64,000 nucleotides of DNA from Galeruca laticollis (Eukaryota; Arthropoda; Insecta; Coleoptera; Chrysomelidae). How positions within the stretch are numbered: the first letter of the stretch is position 1; each line of letters begins with the position of its first letter. The translations under genes and the position numbers were made by a program. The stretch covers positions 140,887,423-140,951,422 of the forward strand of contig OY998181.1 in NCBI GenBank assembly GCA_963921935.1, written 5' to 3'. The notes under the pieces are model-generated. The model did not search any database, was not told where the DNA came from, and worked only from the letters and a program-made list of their open reading frames with translations. This document shows, piece after piece, positions 11,230 to 21,554 of the stretch.

Positions 11230-12148
11230 CGTGAATGAGTTTGGGGTGGGTTGGGGTTTTCTTGGTTGAATGTCCTTTTCTTGTTGCTGCCCTGGTATAG
11301 GATAGGTTTCCTCTTCAGGGCTGTATTGGGGGTGTGTTGGGTGGTTTGGTGCGCGCTCGGCCGAGAAATTAGGTTGGGATTTAAAAGTGTCTAGTAAGAA
11401 AAATTTTAAAGGTGACTAGGAAAATTGCTTAGAAGTGTCTAGAATGAGAGTTGTTGGGTGGGCTTTTCGCCAGAAGGTGATTGGAGGGTTGTGGCGTTGG
11501 GGTGAATTGGGGGTTGGTCTCTGGAAGCAGCGAAGCCTAGAAGTGTCTAGGATGAGAGTGTAAGTGTTCAAGACGAACCATGTATCGTTGCCGATACATA
11601 GATATGTGCGTTGGGTTGGCTAGGTGTCAGAAATTATGAAATTGAATGTTATTTATTGATTTTGAAATGTCTCCGATATTTTGAGAGCGATGTATTAGGG
11701 GTACTGAAGATTTCTACTTTTTGGATTTTTGTTATGTGAAAAAGTGTATAGGAGACATTTTTCAAAAGTGTATGAAATTTAGTATTTTGTTGAAATTTGG
11801 TGGAAAGTTGCGGTAACGTGCCTTCGGTGGTTTGGGAATGTTTTCCATGGTCGGTGGTATAATAACAATTTTAAATGTAAAATTGCGGGTGCGTCGATCG
11901 TCGGTCCACTTGGCTAGTGATTAATTCACAGAGCGTACAGGAAAACCGCAAAAACCTGCAACACCGACGTGGGTGGTGTGGGGGCGGCAATAAATATAGG
12001 GTTAGTCCAACGTGTTGAACAAATATGGGAATGAGAGATTTTGGAATTTGTTGAGATTTTATTATGATGGTTTTGGACTTGTTGCGGAGGTTGTTGAGTA
12101 GAGAATTAATGACCTAGAATGGTGTAAGAAATAGTGAGTTTTTAACGA
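10744..12148. other. Probable 3' flank/UTR of the Jockey-type element
   Basis: Base composition changes near 11,050 from AT-rich to G/T-rich on the plus strand, matching the strand bias of the retroelement ORFs that follow. That suggests up to 1.1 kb of 3' UTR on the minus strand. I could not find a poly(A) or simple-repeat tail that fixes the 3' end; the (GA)n run at 11,199-11,227 is one candidate. Confidence 0.4.
11199..11227. repeat. (GA)n microsatellite
   Basis: About 14 uninterrupted GA dinucleotides. It may mark the 3' terminus of the minus-strand retroelement or be an independent microsatellite. Confidence 0.9.
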
Positions 12149-14954
12149 TTATCGTAGGGAGATTGGGGAGCTGTCGAGGTAGTCGATGTATTCGTCTGGG
12201 AGGTCGTCGTAAGCCGTGGCTAGCAGGCGCAACGGAGGAAATGGGAGCTTCCTCTGGGGGTACCTACCGAGGGGTCGTCTGTTGGCGACCCACGGTGTGA
12301 GAAGGGTGTTTTTGGCGATTTCGCTGCCCGATTCGATAGTACGACTAACGTATCGGGCTTGTAGGTTATTAAGGCGTGGTAGAAGGGGCTCGATGTCTAT
12401 ATTGACATATACTGTGTTGGTGGGCGAGTATGGAGCCTTGTATTGGCAGTATCTAAGGATTGACTGCTCACAAGTTCGGAGTCGTTTAGCAAGATGGTTG
12501 GGGAGGGTGCAATAGACGTTTGCTCCATAGTCGATTATTGGACGGATATATGTTTTATACGTATGAAGTAGGGTGGTAGGGTGTGTGCGTCCGAATGTGC
12601 CGCCGAGCGCCTTGAGAAGATTAACTCTCCGTCGGACTTTATTTAAAGTGTCCATTAGGTCGGGCGTCCAGTTGAGAGTGTAAGTAAATTTCACTCCCAA
12701 ATAGACGACTTCCCTACGGATTTCGAGTCGATCACCCCACAGCACGAGGCGGAAGTTTGTAGGAAGAAGTCGTTCGCTCCTGGTATCAGGGTGTTGGAAG
12801 ACGATGGCTTGTGTTTTTTGAGGATTAAGAGTCACCCGCCATTTCCTGCACCAATTAGAAAATTGGGTCAGTAGATTTTGGGATCGAATGTTGAGAGAGC
12901 GAATATCTGTGGCAGAAATGATTAGTGCGGTATCAGCCGCATATAGTTGGACGTTATCACGAGGATGTCGTGGGACAAGTGTATCATACGTATAAATGAT
13001 ATATAGTAGAGGAGCAAGTATCGAGCCCTGCGGAACGCCAGTTTGAGGTGTAAAAGGGTCGGATATGCTATAACCAACTTTGACGCTGATCGATCGGTCG
13101 GTGAGGTAAGAAAATATTAATTTGACAATTTGGTTCGGCAATCGGATGCTCAGTAGCTTTCTCACTAGTCCGGCGTGCCAGACTTGATCGAAAGCCTTCT
13201 GAACGTCCATGAGGATGGCGGCAGAACAGCGTCGTTGATTTAAAGCTCGGGTGACGATTGTTTGAAGGCTGGTGGTGGCGTTCTGACAAGAGTGGCCCGG
13301 CCTGAATCCGAATTGAAATGCCGGAATTATATTATTTTCAGTGCAGAAGTCCCAGATTCGTTCTTTTAACAAGCGTTCAAAGACTTTACCTAGGACGCTG
13401 ATTAATGAGATAGGGTGGTAAGATTCAGGCTTTGTGGGGTCTTTGCCGGGTTTGGGGATGAGAACTACGTTGGCAGATTTCCAACAACGAGGAAAATAAG
13501 AAAATGCAAGGCAGGCGTTCAGCAGGGCGCAGAGCGGAGGGAAGATCTCTTCTGGCAGGTATTTTAGTGCCTGCCTCGAGATTCCGTCGTGCCCTGGGGC
13601 ACTGTTTCTTCCCGCTCGGCACGCCAGCTGAACTCCTTCGATAGTGAATGGTGAAAGAAGCGGAGAGTTCTCATCAGGTGGGATGTGTACATGTGGACTT
13701 CGAGTGATATTTCGATTCATGAGATCGGTTTCGACGGCAAAGTCCCTGAGAAATTGGGTGTTATCGTGTGGTGAAAAGACAGTTTGTAGGTTATTTTTGA
13801 AGGCGGTGGCTTTGTCTTCGGATGTGTAGATCTTCTGTCCTTGCACTTCGAGATGTGATTCAACCTTTCTCTTGAGACCGACGAGGCGGTTGAATTTTTG
13901 CCAAAACACGCGCCCTTGTCTGAAGTCCAGTCCGGCTGTTTCGGCCTTCCATTTTCTCTGCTTTTCAGCATTGATTTCTTGTCGGACCTGGTCGTTGAGA
14001 CGGTTCCATTGTGTTTTGACTGCGGGATCTCGAGTGCGGACGTATAACCTGTATAACTGTCTTTTCTGACGTATCTTTTGCAAAATTCTTTGCGGAAGTG
14101 TATGAAAATTGGTGTGTACGGTGGTGAGTGGGACGTCGATGTCTTGCGCATCGATTAAGAGGGATTGGAATTCTTCTGCGTGATTATCTATGTCATCAGT
14201 ATTCTGATGAATGACGGGTGGTGGTAAATTAGTAGAGACGTGATTAGCAAAGGAATTCCAATCGGCTTTTTTGAAATCGCGAAAGGTGAAATTTGTTGCT
14301 GGTGGTGGTATAGGGTTGTGTAGTGAGGTTTTGACCAGTAGTGGGACATGGTCGGAGGTGATAGGGTCGCCTATAAAGCATTCGTCGTCCACGAGAGTGA
14401 TTAATCTGTCTCTGCAGATTATATGATCGACTATGGAGGTGCCGAGGTGACTTAATAGGGTTGGATTCTTATTTCTAATCCGTAAGATGGGAAGTGAGAC
14501 GAGTTGGTCGGCGAGTAGTCTGCCGCTGAGGTTGGAGTGTGTATCTCCGAAAAGAATGTTGCGTGAGTTTAAGTCACCCATTATTATGGCTCGTGGAAGT
14601 GAGGCTGCATATTCGAGGAGGTCGATTGATAATGGTTGGTTGGGATGTTTGTAATAAGAAAAGAAAGTCGTCGTGGTATTATTCCACGATAAGTCGATGG
14701 CTATGCAGTCCAAGTTCTGTTGGGACAGAAGTACAGGGAGTGGATGTTGTGATGCGGGGAGTCCGTTTCGGACGAGAAGTCCGTTGCCATGACAGTAGAA
14801 ATTCCTGTCTAGGTGGAAGGTGGTGTAGGGGGTTTTTTAAAAGAGTGTCTGTGACAGAAAGTACTTGTATGTTTTGGGAGTGCAGAAGGTGTTTGAGAAG
14901 ATGTCGCTTCCTGGCTAGACCTTGGCAATTCACGGTCCCGATTGAGAAGTCCAT
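12149..14954 (-). pseudogene. Non-LTR ORF2: endonuclease and reverse transcriptase
   Basis: The frame starting at 14,954 (MDFSIGTVNCQGLARKRH) opens an APE-type endonuclease. Coding then moves to another frame within a run of A and C bases near 14,835-14,850. The second frame continues through MGDLNSRNILFG and ITSDHVPLLV of the endonuclease, then a reverse transcriptase with SYHPISLISVLGKVFERLL, FGFRPGHSC, ILMDVQKAFDQVWH and TGVPQGSILAPLLY. The palm motif reads QLYAADTALI where the family has a Tyr-Ala-Asp-Asp type box, so the first catalytic Asp is Ala (GCT) at about 12,948. The C-terminus ends at 12,149 without RNase H. Besides the frameshift there is no other stop. It would provide target nicking and reverse transcription, but this copy should be inactive. 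Confidence 0.85.
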
Positions 14955-14957
14955 GAC

Positions 14958-16388
14958 TTAATTTTGTCTCTTGGATGTGAATGCAAAGTGGACGCGGTTG
15001 CCGGCGCCACTTGTTACGGTACAATTGTACCCGTAGAAGGAGGGGACGAGGTGTGAAAGTGTTTCGGCGACTAGGCCACGGCTAGTCGGGACGGCGTTCA
15101 TAATTGTTGCCAAGATCTCGATTAAGATCTTGGAGTCGGTGGTCAAGTCGAAAGGGGCCTGTGGTTTATCTAATGTGACAGGCGCGATTTCTTGGGCGGA
15201 TTTCGGTGCTTCCAGCCGCTTGGGGCACCGAGAGTGGAAGGCGGGGTGTGGACCGCCGCAATTTTTGCAGGATGGGTTGTCTGCCTTAGGGCAGTTGTTG
15301 GGCTTGTGGTCGGTCGCTCCGCAGGAGGGGCAGACAGGCTTGGATCTGCATGTTTCTGCGAGGTGGCCTGTGCTGGAGCACCTGTTGCAGTATTTTGATA
15401 CTGCGGGTTGTGGGTCGGAGCGGTTGGAGGCCTCGCATTGATTAGAGAGGCCGTGGAATCGGATGCCCCTTGTTAGGGCGATGTGGTAGGCTTGTTCGGA
15501 CTCGGTAAGAATCCGAAACATGGAGGTGATTTTGCCATGGCGGCGGGACATTATGCGCCAGGACCTGTTGGCGGGGAAGTTGAGGTCTTCGAGGATGTCC
15601 TCGAATTCTCTGTCGGAGATGGTGGTTTCTACATTTCTGCAGACAAAGGAAAAAGTCGGCTTGCGAGACTTGGAGCGGTGGCGGTCTTGGCGGGTGGGGT
15701 TGAGGCGGATAATGGTGACTTGGTCGTCACCGAGAGTATTGCGAAGTCTCTTTGCGAGAGCCTCGTGAGGGTAGTCGGACCTGAATTTGAGAAGTGCGGT
15801 CCTGTTTGAGTTGGCCTTTAAGTATTGGATTTCGCCTCTCAGCAGCTCATTGGTGTTGAGCAAGTTGAAAAGTTCTCGCTGAGAGACGTATTTGGCGGGG
15901 AGGTTTCGAATGTTGAGTGTTTGTAGGGTAGGGTCTGTTTGTGGCTGTCGAGGTTGTCTGGATTGTTGGGTCTGAGATGGTAATTGTCGAGGTGTTTGCT
16001 TTTGTCGGGTCGTTTGCTGTTGTTGAGAGGTTGGGGGTGGTGGCGAGGGGAGTCTTCGGTCTCTCTTGCGTTTGGTTCCCAAGAGAGTGAAGTCCCCTTC
16101 TTGTTGTTGACGGTCGGTAGGTTGATGGTTGGTACGTGGGGATGAATGGATTGAGAGGACGGACTGGTGGGTTCGAGCGGAATGGACGGAACGGGACCTG
16201 GAGGAGCATCGAGAGCGGGTTGGTGATTTAGGAGGGTTGGTTGGTGATTTTGAGTTGGTTGGTGGGTTTTGGGAGTAGAATAGGGATTCGAGTCGGTTGC
16301 TTCTTTCAATCATTTTGTCAATTTTGTCTAAGAGTGATTGGTTTTGGGCCCGGAGTACAGCCATCTCTTTAAGTAGGTCTGCATACAA
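14958..16388 (-). CDS. Non-LTR ORF1 (gag-like, three CCHC zinc knuckles)
   Basis: The frame gives 476 codons from a weak TTG position at 16,388. The same frame stays open upstream to about 16,617 with plausible coding sequence but no ATG, so the true start is unsettled. A coiled-coil-like N-terminus (LLKEMAVLRAQNQSLLDKI) is followed by a Ser/Pro/Gln-rich low-complexity region (about 45-150), an RNA-binding-like domain (about 150-320) and three zinc knuckles: CNRCSSTGHLAETC, CPSCGATDHKPNNC and CKNCGGPHPAFHSRC (about 335-390). Such proteins bind element RNA and form the nucleoprotein particle. It stops 4 nt before the ORF2 start, the usual tight spacing. No internal stop is present. Confidence 0.82.
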   Translation of the reverse strand: MYADLLKEMAVLRAQNQSLLDKIDKMIERSNRLESLFYSQNPPTNSKSPTNPPKSPTRSRCSSRSRSVHSARTHQSVLSIHSSPRTNHQPTDRQQQEGDFTLLGTKRKRDRRLPSPPPPTSQQQQTTRQKQTPRQLPSQTQQSRQPRQPQTDPTLQTLNIRNLPAKYVSQRELFNLLNTNELLRGEIQYLKANSNRTALLKFRSDYPHEALAKRLRNTLGDDQVTIIRLNPTRQDRHRSKSRKPTFSFVCRNVETTISDREFEDILEDLNFPANRSWRIMSRRHGKITSMFRILTESEQAYHIALTRGIRFHGLSNQCEASNRSDPQPAVSKYCNRCSSTGHLAETCRSKPVCPSCGATDHKPNNCPKADNPSCKNCGGPHPAFHSRCPKRLEAPKSAQEIAPVTLDKPQAPFDLTTDSKILIEILATIMNAVPTSRGLVAETLSHLVPSFYGYNCTVTSGAGNRVHFAFTSKRQN

Positions 16389-16939
16389 GGATGCATAGTC
16401 TCTCTTCGTGAGAAGAGATCGATGGCACCTTTTGGCTCCGGGTTTGGATGGGGGAGCGTGTTGAAGTAGACATTTTGTTGGTTGGGTAGAAGAGGACGAA
16501 GCAGAAGGTTGCTTCGTTGTTAGTTTTCGGGGATACGGACAGAAGCCGGCAGCGGACTCACTGCCGGAGGGAGTTTCCTCCCCGGTTAAAGGCTTCCTGA
16601 CCCTTTTGTCCGCAGGTTAGTGTTTATATTCACCTGATAAATTTCGTCCTCCGTTGGCTGGATGGTATGGGCCTTCTAGTTGGTCTGTCTTGTACACTAT
16701 TTGTCACTAGTTGATTCAAGCAATTTTCATAAATAAAAGCGCTCTATAAAGAGCGAATTTTCATAAATAAAAATGCTCAAGTGAGCAGATTTTTCAAAAA
16801 TAGGAATGTCCTATAAAAAACAAATTGTTATTAGAATCTCAGATATTGCGTCGATTCCGGCGGCAAGGGCTTCTGGAAATACTTGGTTTGAACCAGTGAC
16901 CAAGTTTTCCGTTGGGCTGCTACTTGCTGGACTTCCTTC

Positions 16940-17080
16940 GACGGATGTGTTCACTACACTGACGACCGACTGAAGTTTCCGCCCGCTACTTATACACATT
17001 TTGCTGTGAATGGAGCGCTGTGATTCGTAGGGGCGGAGCCTATGATCTTCATGCACTCTAGTGGCTGGTTACACCCCCCT
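16940..17080 (-). promoter_or_regulatory. Retroelement 5' promoter module (copy 1)
   Basis: On the minus strand the order is a GGCTCCGCCCCTA GC-box-like segment, an AATCACAGCGCT segment, TGTATAAGTAGCGGGCGG (TATA-like, about 16,988-16,997), then CAGT-rich sequence near 16,960-16,975 as a possible initiator. The same module, spaced alike from ORF1, recurs at 26,430-26,545. It marks the 5' end of both retroelements. Confidence 0.6.
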
Positions 17081-17084
17081 GCTT

Positions 17085-17672
17085 TGAGGATTGAACTGGG
17101 AAGTGTGTTTGACTCAAAAAAATTTGTGCAATGTTACAATATATGTTGGAAACAGTAAAATAAAATATGAGTTTAGTAATAATAAACTTAACCTAGTACA
17201 AATTTGAAAAATAATGAGTTAGAAAATGTAATGAAAAGAAATGTTTGTAAATGTTCGAAAATGCTTATAACTAGTAGGAATATATATTGTACTAAATAAT
17301 AAATATGATTATGATAAAATATAAAATAAAAGTATATATTCTAGCGTAATCGCAACTAATATTTTGGAATGTTTGATAAAAATGTACAATAAAAGAAATG
17401 AGTATGAAATATAAACGTGTATGTGTGAAAATGTGTGATTGTGTAAATTACGCACGTTGCGGTGGGAGCAACTTTTGTAGTTGTGCCAAATGAAATTGTT
17501 TGTGTGATGTGTGTTAAAACGAGTGGTTTTTATAAAATTATGTTATGTGTTATATAAAATAGTTGAGTGGTTATACAGAATATGAAAAATGTGAGAAATG
17601 GTAACGATATCGAAAAAATTGTAGAAAAGTAAATAGGTAAGTGCAATATATATAAAAATAATCAAATAAATG
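17085..17672. other. AT-rich stretch
   Basis: Nothing but low-complexity AT-rich sequence is seen between the 5' end of the retroelement and the next open frame. Confidence 0.5.
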
Positions 17673-18374
17673 CTAAAATAAAATAAAATAAAATTGTTTG
17701 ATACAATAAAATGGATTTGAATTAGTCCTAATATATATGTGCACTATTTCAAAAGTCTGTGAAAAGTTTATAGATTTAAATTTAGAGCGCTTACGTTTTT
17801 CTATTCTAGTCGGTCTGTTTTCTGGTGATGCCGGTGGGTCAGTCCCACTAGCGTAGTTGGACTGCGTTGAGACCGTGGGAACGGCATCATCGGGGAGGAT
17901 GCCGGCTGCGGGGATGTCGTCGTTGTGTGTGGTTTGGGCTGTCGGATGGTCGTCATGGACTGCTGCGAAGTTCTCGTCGTCGTCGTCGTGGGTGGTTCGG
18001 GCTGTCTGATGGTCGTCAGGGACTGCTGCGAAGTTCTCGAGATCTTCCATTTTTGGGGCGGCTTCTGCTATTTCCAGGGCGGGAACCCCATGAACCTTGA
18101 CGGTTTTTGCTTCGTCTCCGAATGTTATGGATTCGTTGGGTTCATGGAGCGTGGCCGATTGCGACGTTTCGTTGTCTTGGAAAGTTACAGTTGCCCTCTG
18201 GAACCCCACTTTCTCGAGGACTTCATAGCTTGGTGGTGGTTCGTGCATCACAAGTATTGCGGTGCACTGTGATGCCGTCTGTATGCGTCTGGGTGCTTCT
18301 CTCCATTGTTGCGGTATTTGTCTCTGTCGGCTGGGTGGCTGTCTTTGGGGTTCGGCCGCTTCGAGGCTTTTCAA
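17673..18374 (-). CDS. Hypothetical ORF with acidic tandem repeat
   Basis: I do not recognise this frame of 233 codons. It has higher GC than its flanks. A basic Arg/Gln-rich start leads into MHEPPPSYEVLEKVGFQ and a middle that reads like real coding sequence. Then come two tandem copies of a 20-residue unit (ENFAAVPDDHQTARTTH and ENFAAVHDDHPTAQTTH), an Asp-rich linker and a basic RIEKRKRSKFK segment. The last ~35 residues run into AT-rich DNA and probably lie beyond a splice site or real end. Another minus frame is open upstream across about 18,200-18,400, so the N-terminus may be shifted. It could be an exon of a host gene or part of an element. Confidence 0.4.
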   Translation of the reverse strand: MKSLEAAEPQRQPPSRQRQIPQQWREAPRRIQTASQCTAILVMHEPPPSYEVLEKVGFQRATVTFQDNETSQSATLHEPNESITFGDEAKTVKVHGVPALEIAEAAPKMEDLENFAAVPDDHQTARTTHDDDDENFAAVHDDHPTAQTTHNDDIPAAGILPDDAVPTVSTQSNYASGTDPPASPENRPTRIEKRKRSKFKSINFSQTFEIVHIYIRTNSNPFYCIKQFYFILF

Positions 18375-19225
18375 GAATTATAAGGTTTGAGCTATTTTCG
18401 TTAGCGGGTCAGTCGTCGGTTCTGTCTTTGGATTGTGTGGGGTTCGGCCATCCCTCTGGCTTGACTCGATTTTTAAAAACAAGTAATCGAGAACTCGTAC
18501 CTCGAGGCTCGGCCATTTTGATAATTAGCAGAATCACCAGGTGTGTGTGTAAGGAACTTTCGATTTCTTTTGGAATTTTGTATCCATCCTTAGTTGGTAT
18601 AATTTCGGAAGTTCCTCATAATCGTTTATGGAAAATATACAATTGGTAGTATTACATTGGTAGCGGTTTTCCGAAGAACATCTCTTTGGAGGATTTTACC
18701 CGCCGCTGGTGAAATTGCAGCTATATTGAGTCAATTTGGTTCATTCTCTAACTGGATACTAGGTCTTAAATTACTTACCCAGCTGACTGGACAATAAACA
18801 CCCCAAGGATCCCTGACCAGGAAAAAAGTAATAAAAAGCACACCTTTAGTAGAAAAATATTTTTGACAAACACCGTAAACTCTTAATTGTATTATTTAAG
18901 AAATTTTGCAAACATTTGAACAGCTGTATCTTTGAAACTATTCAGTTTATCGAGATCCAGCTATTCTCATTTTGTTGCAAATTTAGTCTACTTTAAAAAA
19001 ATGTATAATGACTTCTACCGTAAAACAGGTCCTTGGTATTAAAAAATGACAGAAACTGAAAAATGATCGAAAATTTAATGGTTTTTCATGAATTTTACAA
19101 TGTTCGGGAGGGCTTTAGAGGTCGAAAAATTATGTTTGTCATTACCACCTCTGTACATACAACACAAAAAAATCAGAACTACCCGACTTGATGCAAGTGA
19201 AGACCCCTTTTACGGGATTTCCATG
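18375..19225. other. Unassigned stretch
   Basis: No supported gene. The plus-strand frame over 18,107-18,649 is the antisense of the preceding ORF and shows no family motifs. Confidence 0.4.
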
Positions 19226-19230
19226 GATCA

Positions 19231-19260
19231 AGGGGTAAAATTTTGATCTTGATTTTCTGC
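19231..19260. repeat. 30-bp string shared with 21,567-21,596
   Basis: AGGGGTAAAATTTTGATC and the next 12 bases match the second site in the same orientation with one mismatch. At the second site the string follows CACTATAATGTC, so it probably is a CACTA-type terminal repeat. Confidence 0.6.
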
Positions 19261-19895
19261 TTTACCTCTAGTCACACAACGTGCCATCTGATGTGCCAAA
19301 TTTCGTTTGTTTTCATCCATAGTAGTAATGAAGTCACCCTTCATGACATTAATCCGATTATACTCCTGCATTTCCAATCTCTCAATATCACCAGGTCTCT
19401 TTCTACAAAATATCGTAATATATATCAACAGCATTTTGGTTAACTGTTTCCAATTTTCCAAATGAAAGGTTTCGGACAAAATGTTACAAGATTTCATAAT
19501 TTCTTCATCAATTTTTGTTAACAATGCATTAGTTTCATCTCTTGTGGGAATCATAACTTTTCTCTTTCGTTGAATCGCCGTTCTCTTTTCTAAAACAATC
19601 TTTGTTAGATCCAGATTTTGGCTGTATGTGAGCAAGTAAATGAATCTATCAAAAATCTCAATTTCAGAAGTATTGTTTTGCTTTATTGCTAAACGTCTTA
19701 AAAATATAGCAAATCGCCAGACTGCATTACATTCATCACTGTTGAGTGCTCTATGCTATCATTACCATAGCCGGCAATTTTCTTGACTACCATTACAAAG
19801 GTGACATAGTGCACAGCATTTATCATCTCTTTTAAACATGTTAAAGTGGGCACATCAGTGGACATAGTGATACATTTTCGGAGTAAAAGACGTAG

Positions 19896-20930
19896 CTACA
19901 GCACAGAATCAAGAACACGCATTGGAAACAGTACAAACACACAAAAATCATTCCATACTTACACAATCAAAAATTAGCTATCAACGCATCCAAAACAGAG
20001 TATTTATTACTCAGGAGAATAGCTAAAAAATACACTTCATTGCAATCTCAGCTTTGCGTAGATGGGCAGCATATTAAGCCAAGCACTACCCTGAAATATC
20101 TAGGGTATACTTTACAAGGAAATACAAATGCACATATTATGCAACATATAGGCAAGGCCAAGATTGTAATGAGCAAACTATACCCTCTCATTTGCACACA
20201 TAGTAACCTCACAACACATAACAAGATACTTACATACAAATACATCATCAGACCTATACTGACATATGCTGCTCCCGTTTATTACAACGGGAAAAAACAT
20301 AATTTCCACTCCCTGCAAGTGGTTCAAAACAAGTGTCTGAGGATGGCTATCAAACACAACTACTATCCCAGGATACCCAAAAACACATGGTTACATGACA
20401 AAGCCGATACGCCAACTATTAAAGATTTCATAAACAAAATCTCGTCAAATTTTTACAATAATTGTCTGCCAGAAGATCTTGGTAGTCACAGACGCTAATC
20501 GCGCAGGAGACATCCGAGATAGTGGGTGTAGGCTTCTGCATGGCACGTTAATTACATAACAAGATTGATAACTCCAAACCTATAGCATCACACAAAGTGT
20601 AAATCATCCAAACAAACAAATTTAAGTAAAATCAACGCTAGTCATGTTGCCGTTTCGAAAACTATAAACCCCATATCATTTTTGAAACCCTGTTTTTTAG
20701 CTACTTTTCAGGGATAACCTAGCCGAAATATTCTAGGAGTCAGAAATATTTGAGGTACAAAGTTATTGTATATAGTGAAAAATTATGGATAATGTCTACG
20801 AGCAAGGAGCCATGAACCCCTTACAGGATGATCACAACAAGGAGAAAAATGGCCTGGACATCGGCGCACATATATTTTATGTATTTTTCTAATTGTTACA
20901 TGAATAAAGAATATTTTTAATAATAATAAT
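19896..20930 (+). mobile_element. 5'-truncated non-LTR retrotransposon with 8-bp TSD
   Basis: The insertion is bounded by AGACGTAG at 19,888-19,895 and 20,931-20,938. It encodes the end of a reverse transcriptase (from about 19,970 to 20,498), with LAINASKTEYLLL, TTLKYLGYTLQG, YIIRPILTYAAPVYY and LQVVQNKCLRMAIKHN, the usual palm/thumb and C-terminal segments of Jockey-like elements. About 430 bp of 3' UTR follow, then an AATAAA signal at 20,903 and a TAATAATAATAAT tail. Truncation at the 5' end, a target duplication and a simple-repeat tail are classic signs of target-primed reverse transcription. It landed inside a tyrosine-recombinase-like gene. Confidence 0.85.
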
Positions 20931-21554
20931 AGACGTAGATGTTGAGCGACCATTTTATCATGGTGCTGATTGGTTTGAGGATAGGTCACTGCATTTATAT
21001 TTCCAAATAAAACCAACGACTCATCTTGGGTGATGAGCTTGAAGTAATCATCTCTTCTGATTCGTGGAAAAATATAATCTCTCATTAATTTATTGGCTTT
21101 TGGATGGATATATGCCATTAGCACTCTACTTATTCCATTTAACCCCCCGTTAGGCGCGCGACTTTTACTGACGTGTTTAGGCGCCGGTCTATACTCGTAG
21201 ACCAAATTTATTTAGTGTTTGAAATGCAACAAATAAAATTTCTTGATTAAAAACTGATTCATTATTTTTTTAAGTATTTTAAAAGGTAATAAAGTAATTT
21301 AAATAAACTTTATTACGTTATTAGCAGTTTTTACTGGCAACAAAATCTAGTCAGTTGGCATCCTCCGGAGATGAAGTCATCAATCTCAAAGGTAGCCAGC
21401 GCCTCCTTGAAGCCGGCATCAAACAACGCTTTTATAACGGACTGTTCGCACATGCCTCGTAGCGTAGTCAATAGCTTACAGTAGTGTTGCTTCCCAGTCT
21501 TGATCTTAGTGGGTCTCGACATGTTTCTAGAAGCTTCTGCCATCAGTGCATCCA

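Larger units (their letters stand above)
12149..17080 (-). mobile_element. Jockey-type non-LTR retrotransposon (copy 1)
   Basis: On the minus strand a promoter-bearing 5' UTR (about 16,620-17,080), ORF1 with three zinc knuckles, and ORF2 with endonuclease and reverse transcriptase follow in the expected order. No RNase H domain follows the RT, as in the Jockey clade. Only one frameshift and one catalytic substitution are evident, so this is a fairly young but dead copy. The 3' boundary below 12,149 is unresolved. Confidence 0.8.
19228..21205 (-). pseudogene. Tyrosine-recombinase-like gene, split by a non-LTR insertion
   Basis: Two minus-strand blocks belong together. The upstream block (20,939-21,205) contains RIRRDDYFKLITQDESLVLFGN and DKMVAQHLRLL. 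The downstream block (19,228-19,887) contains a VVKKIAGYGNDS segment, a conserved LLIYITIFCRKRPGDIERLEMQEY segment and MARCVTRGKA. Removing the insertion 19,896-20,930 and one 8-bp target copy joins them in one frame. Proteins of this type are widespread unannotated invertebrate sequences. The RKRPGDIERLEM segment resembles the Arg box of tyrosine recombinases, but I cannot see the later His-x-x-Arg and Tyr, so a Crypton-like origin is only a guess. A further frameshift lies near 19,740. Confidence 0.5.

Noticed and set aside
21139..21165. TTAACCCCCCGTTAGGCGCG as a piggyBac-type end
   Set aside because: No inverted partner ending in GGGTTAA was found nearby and no piggyBac transposase is present.
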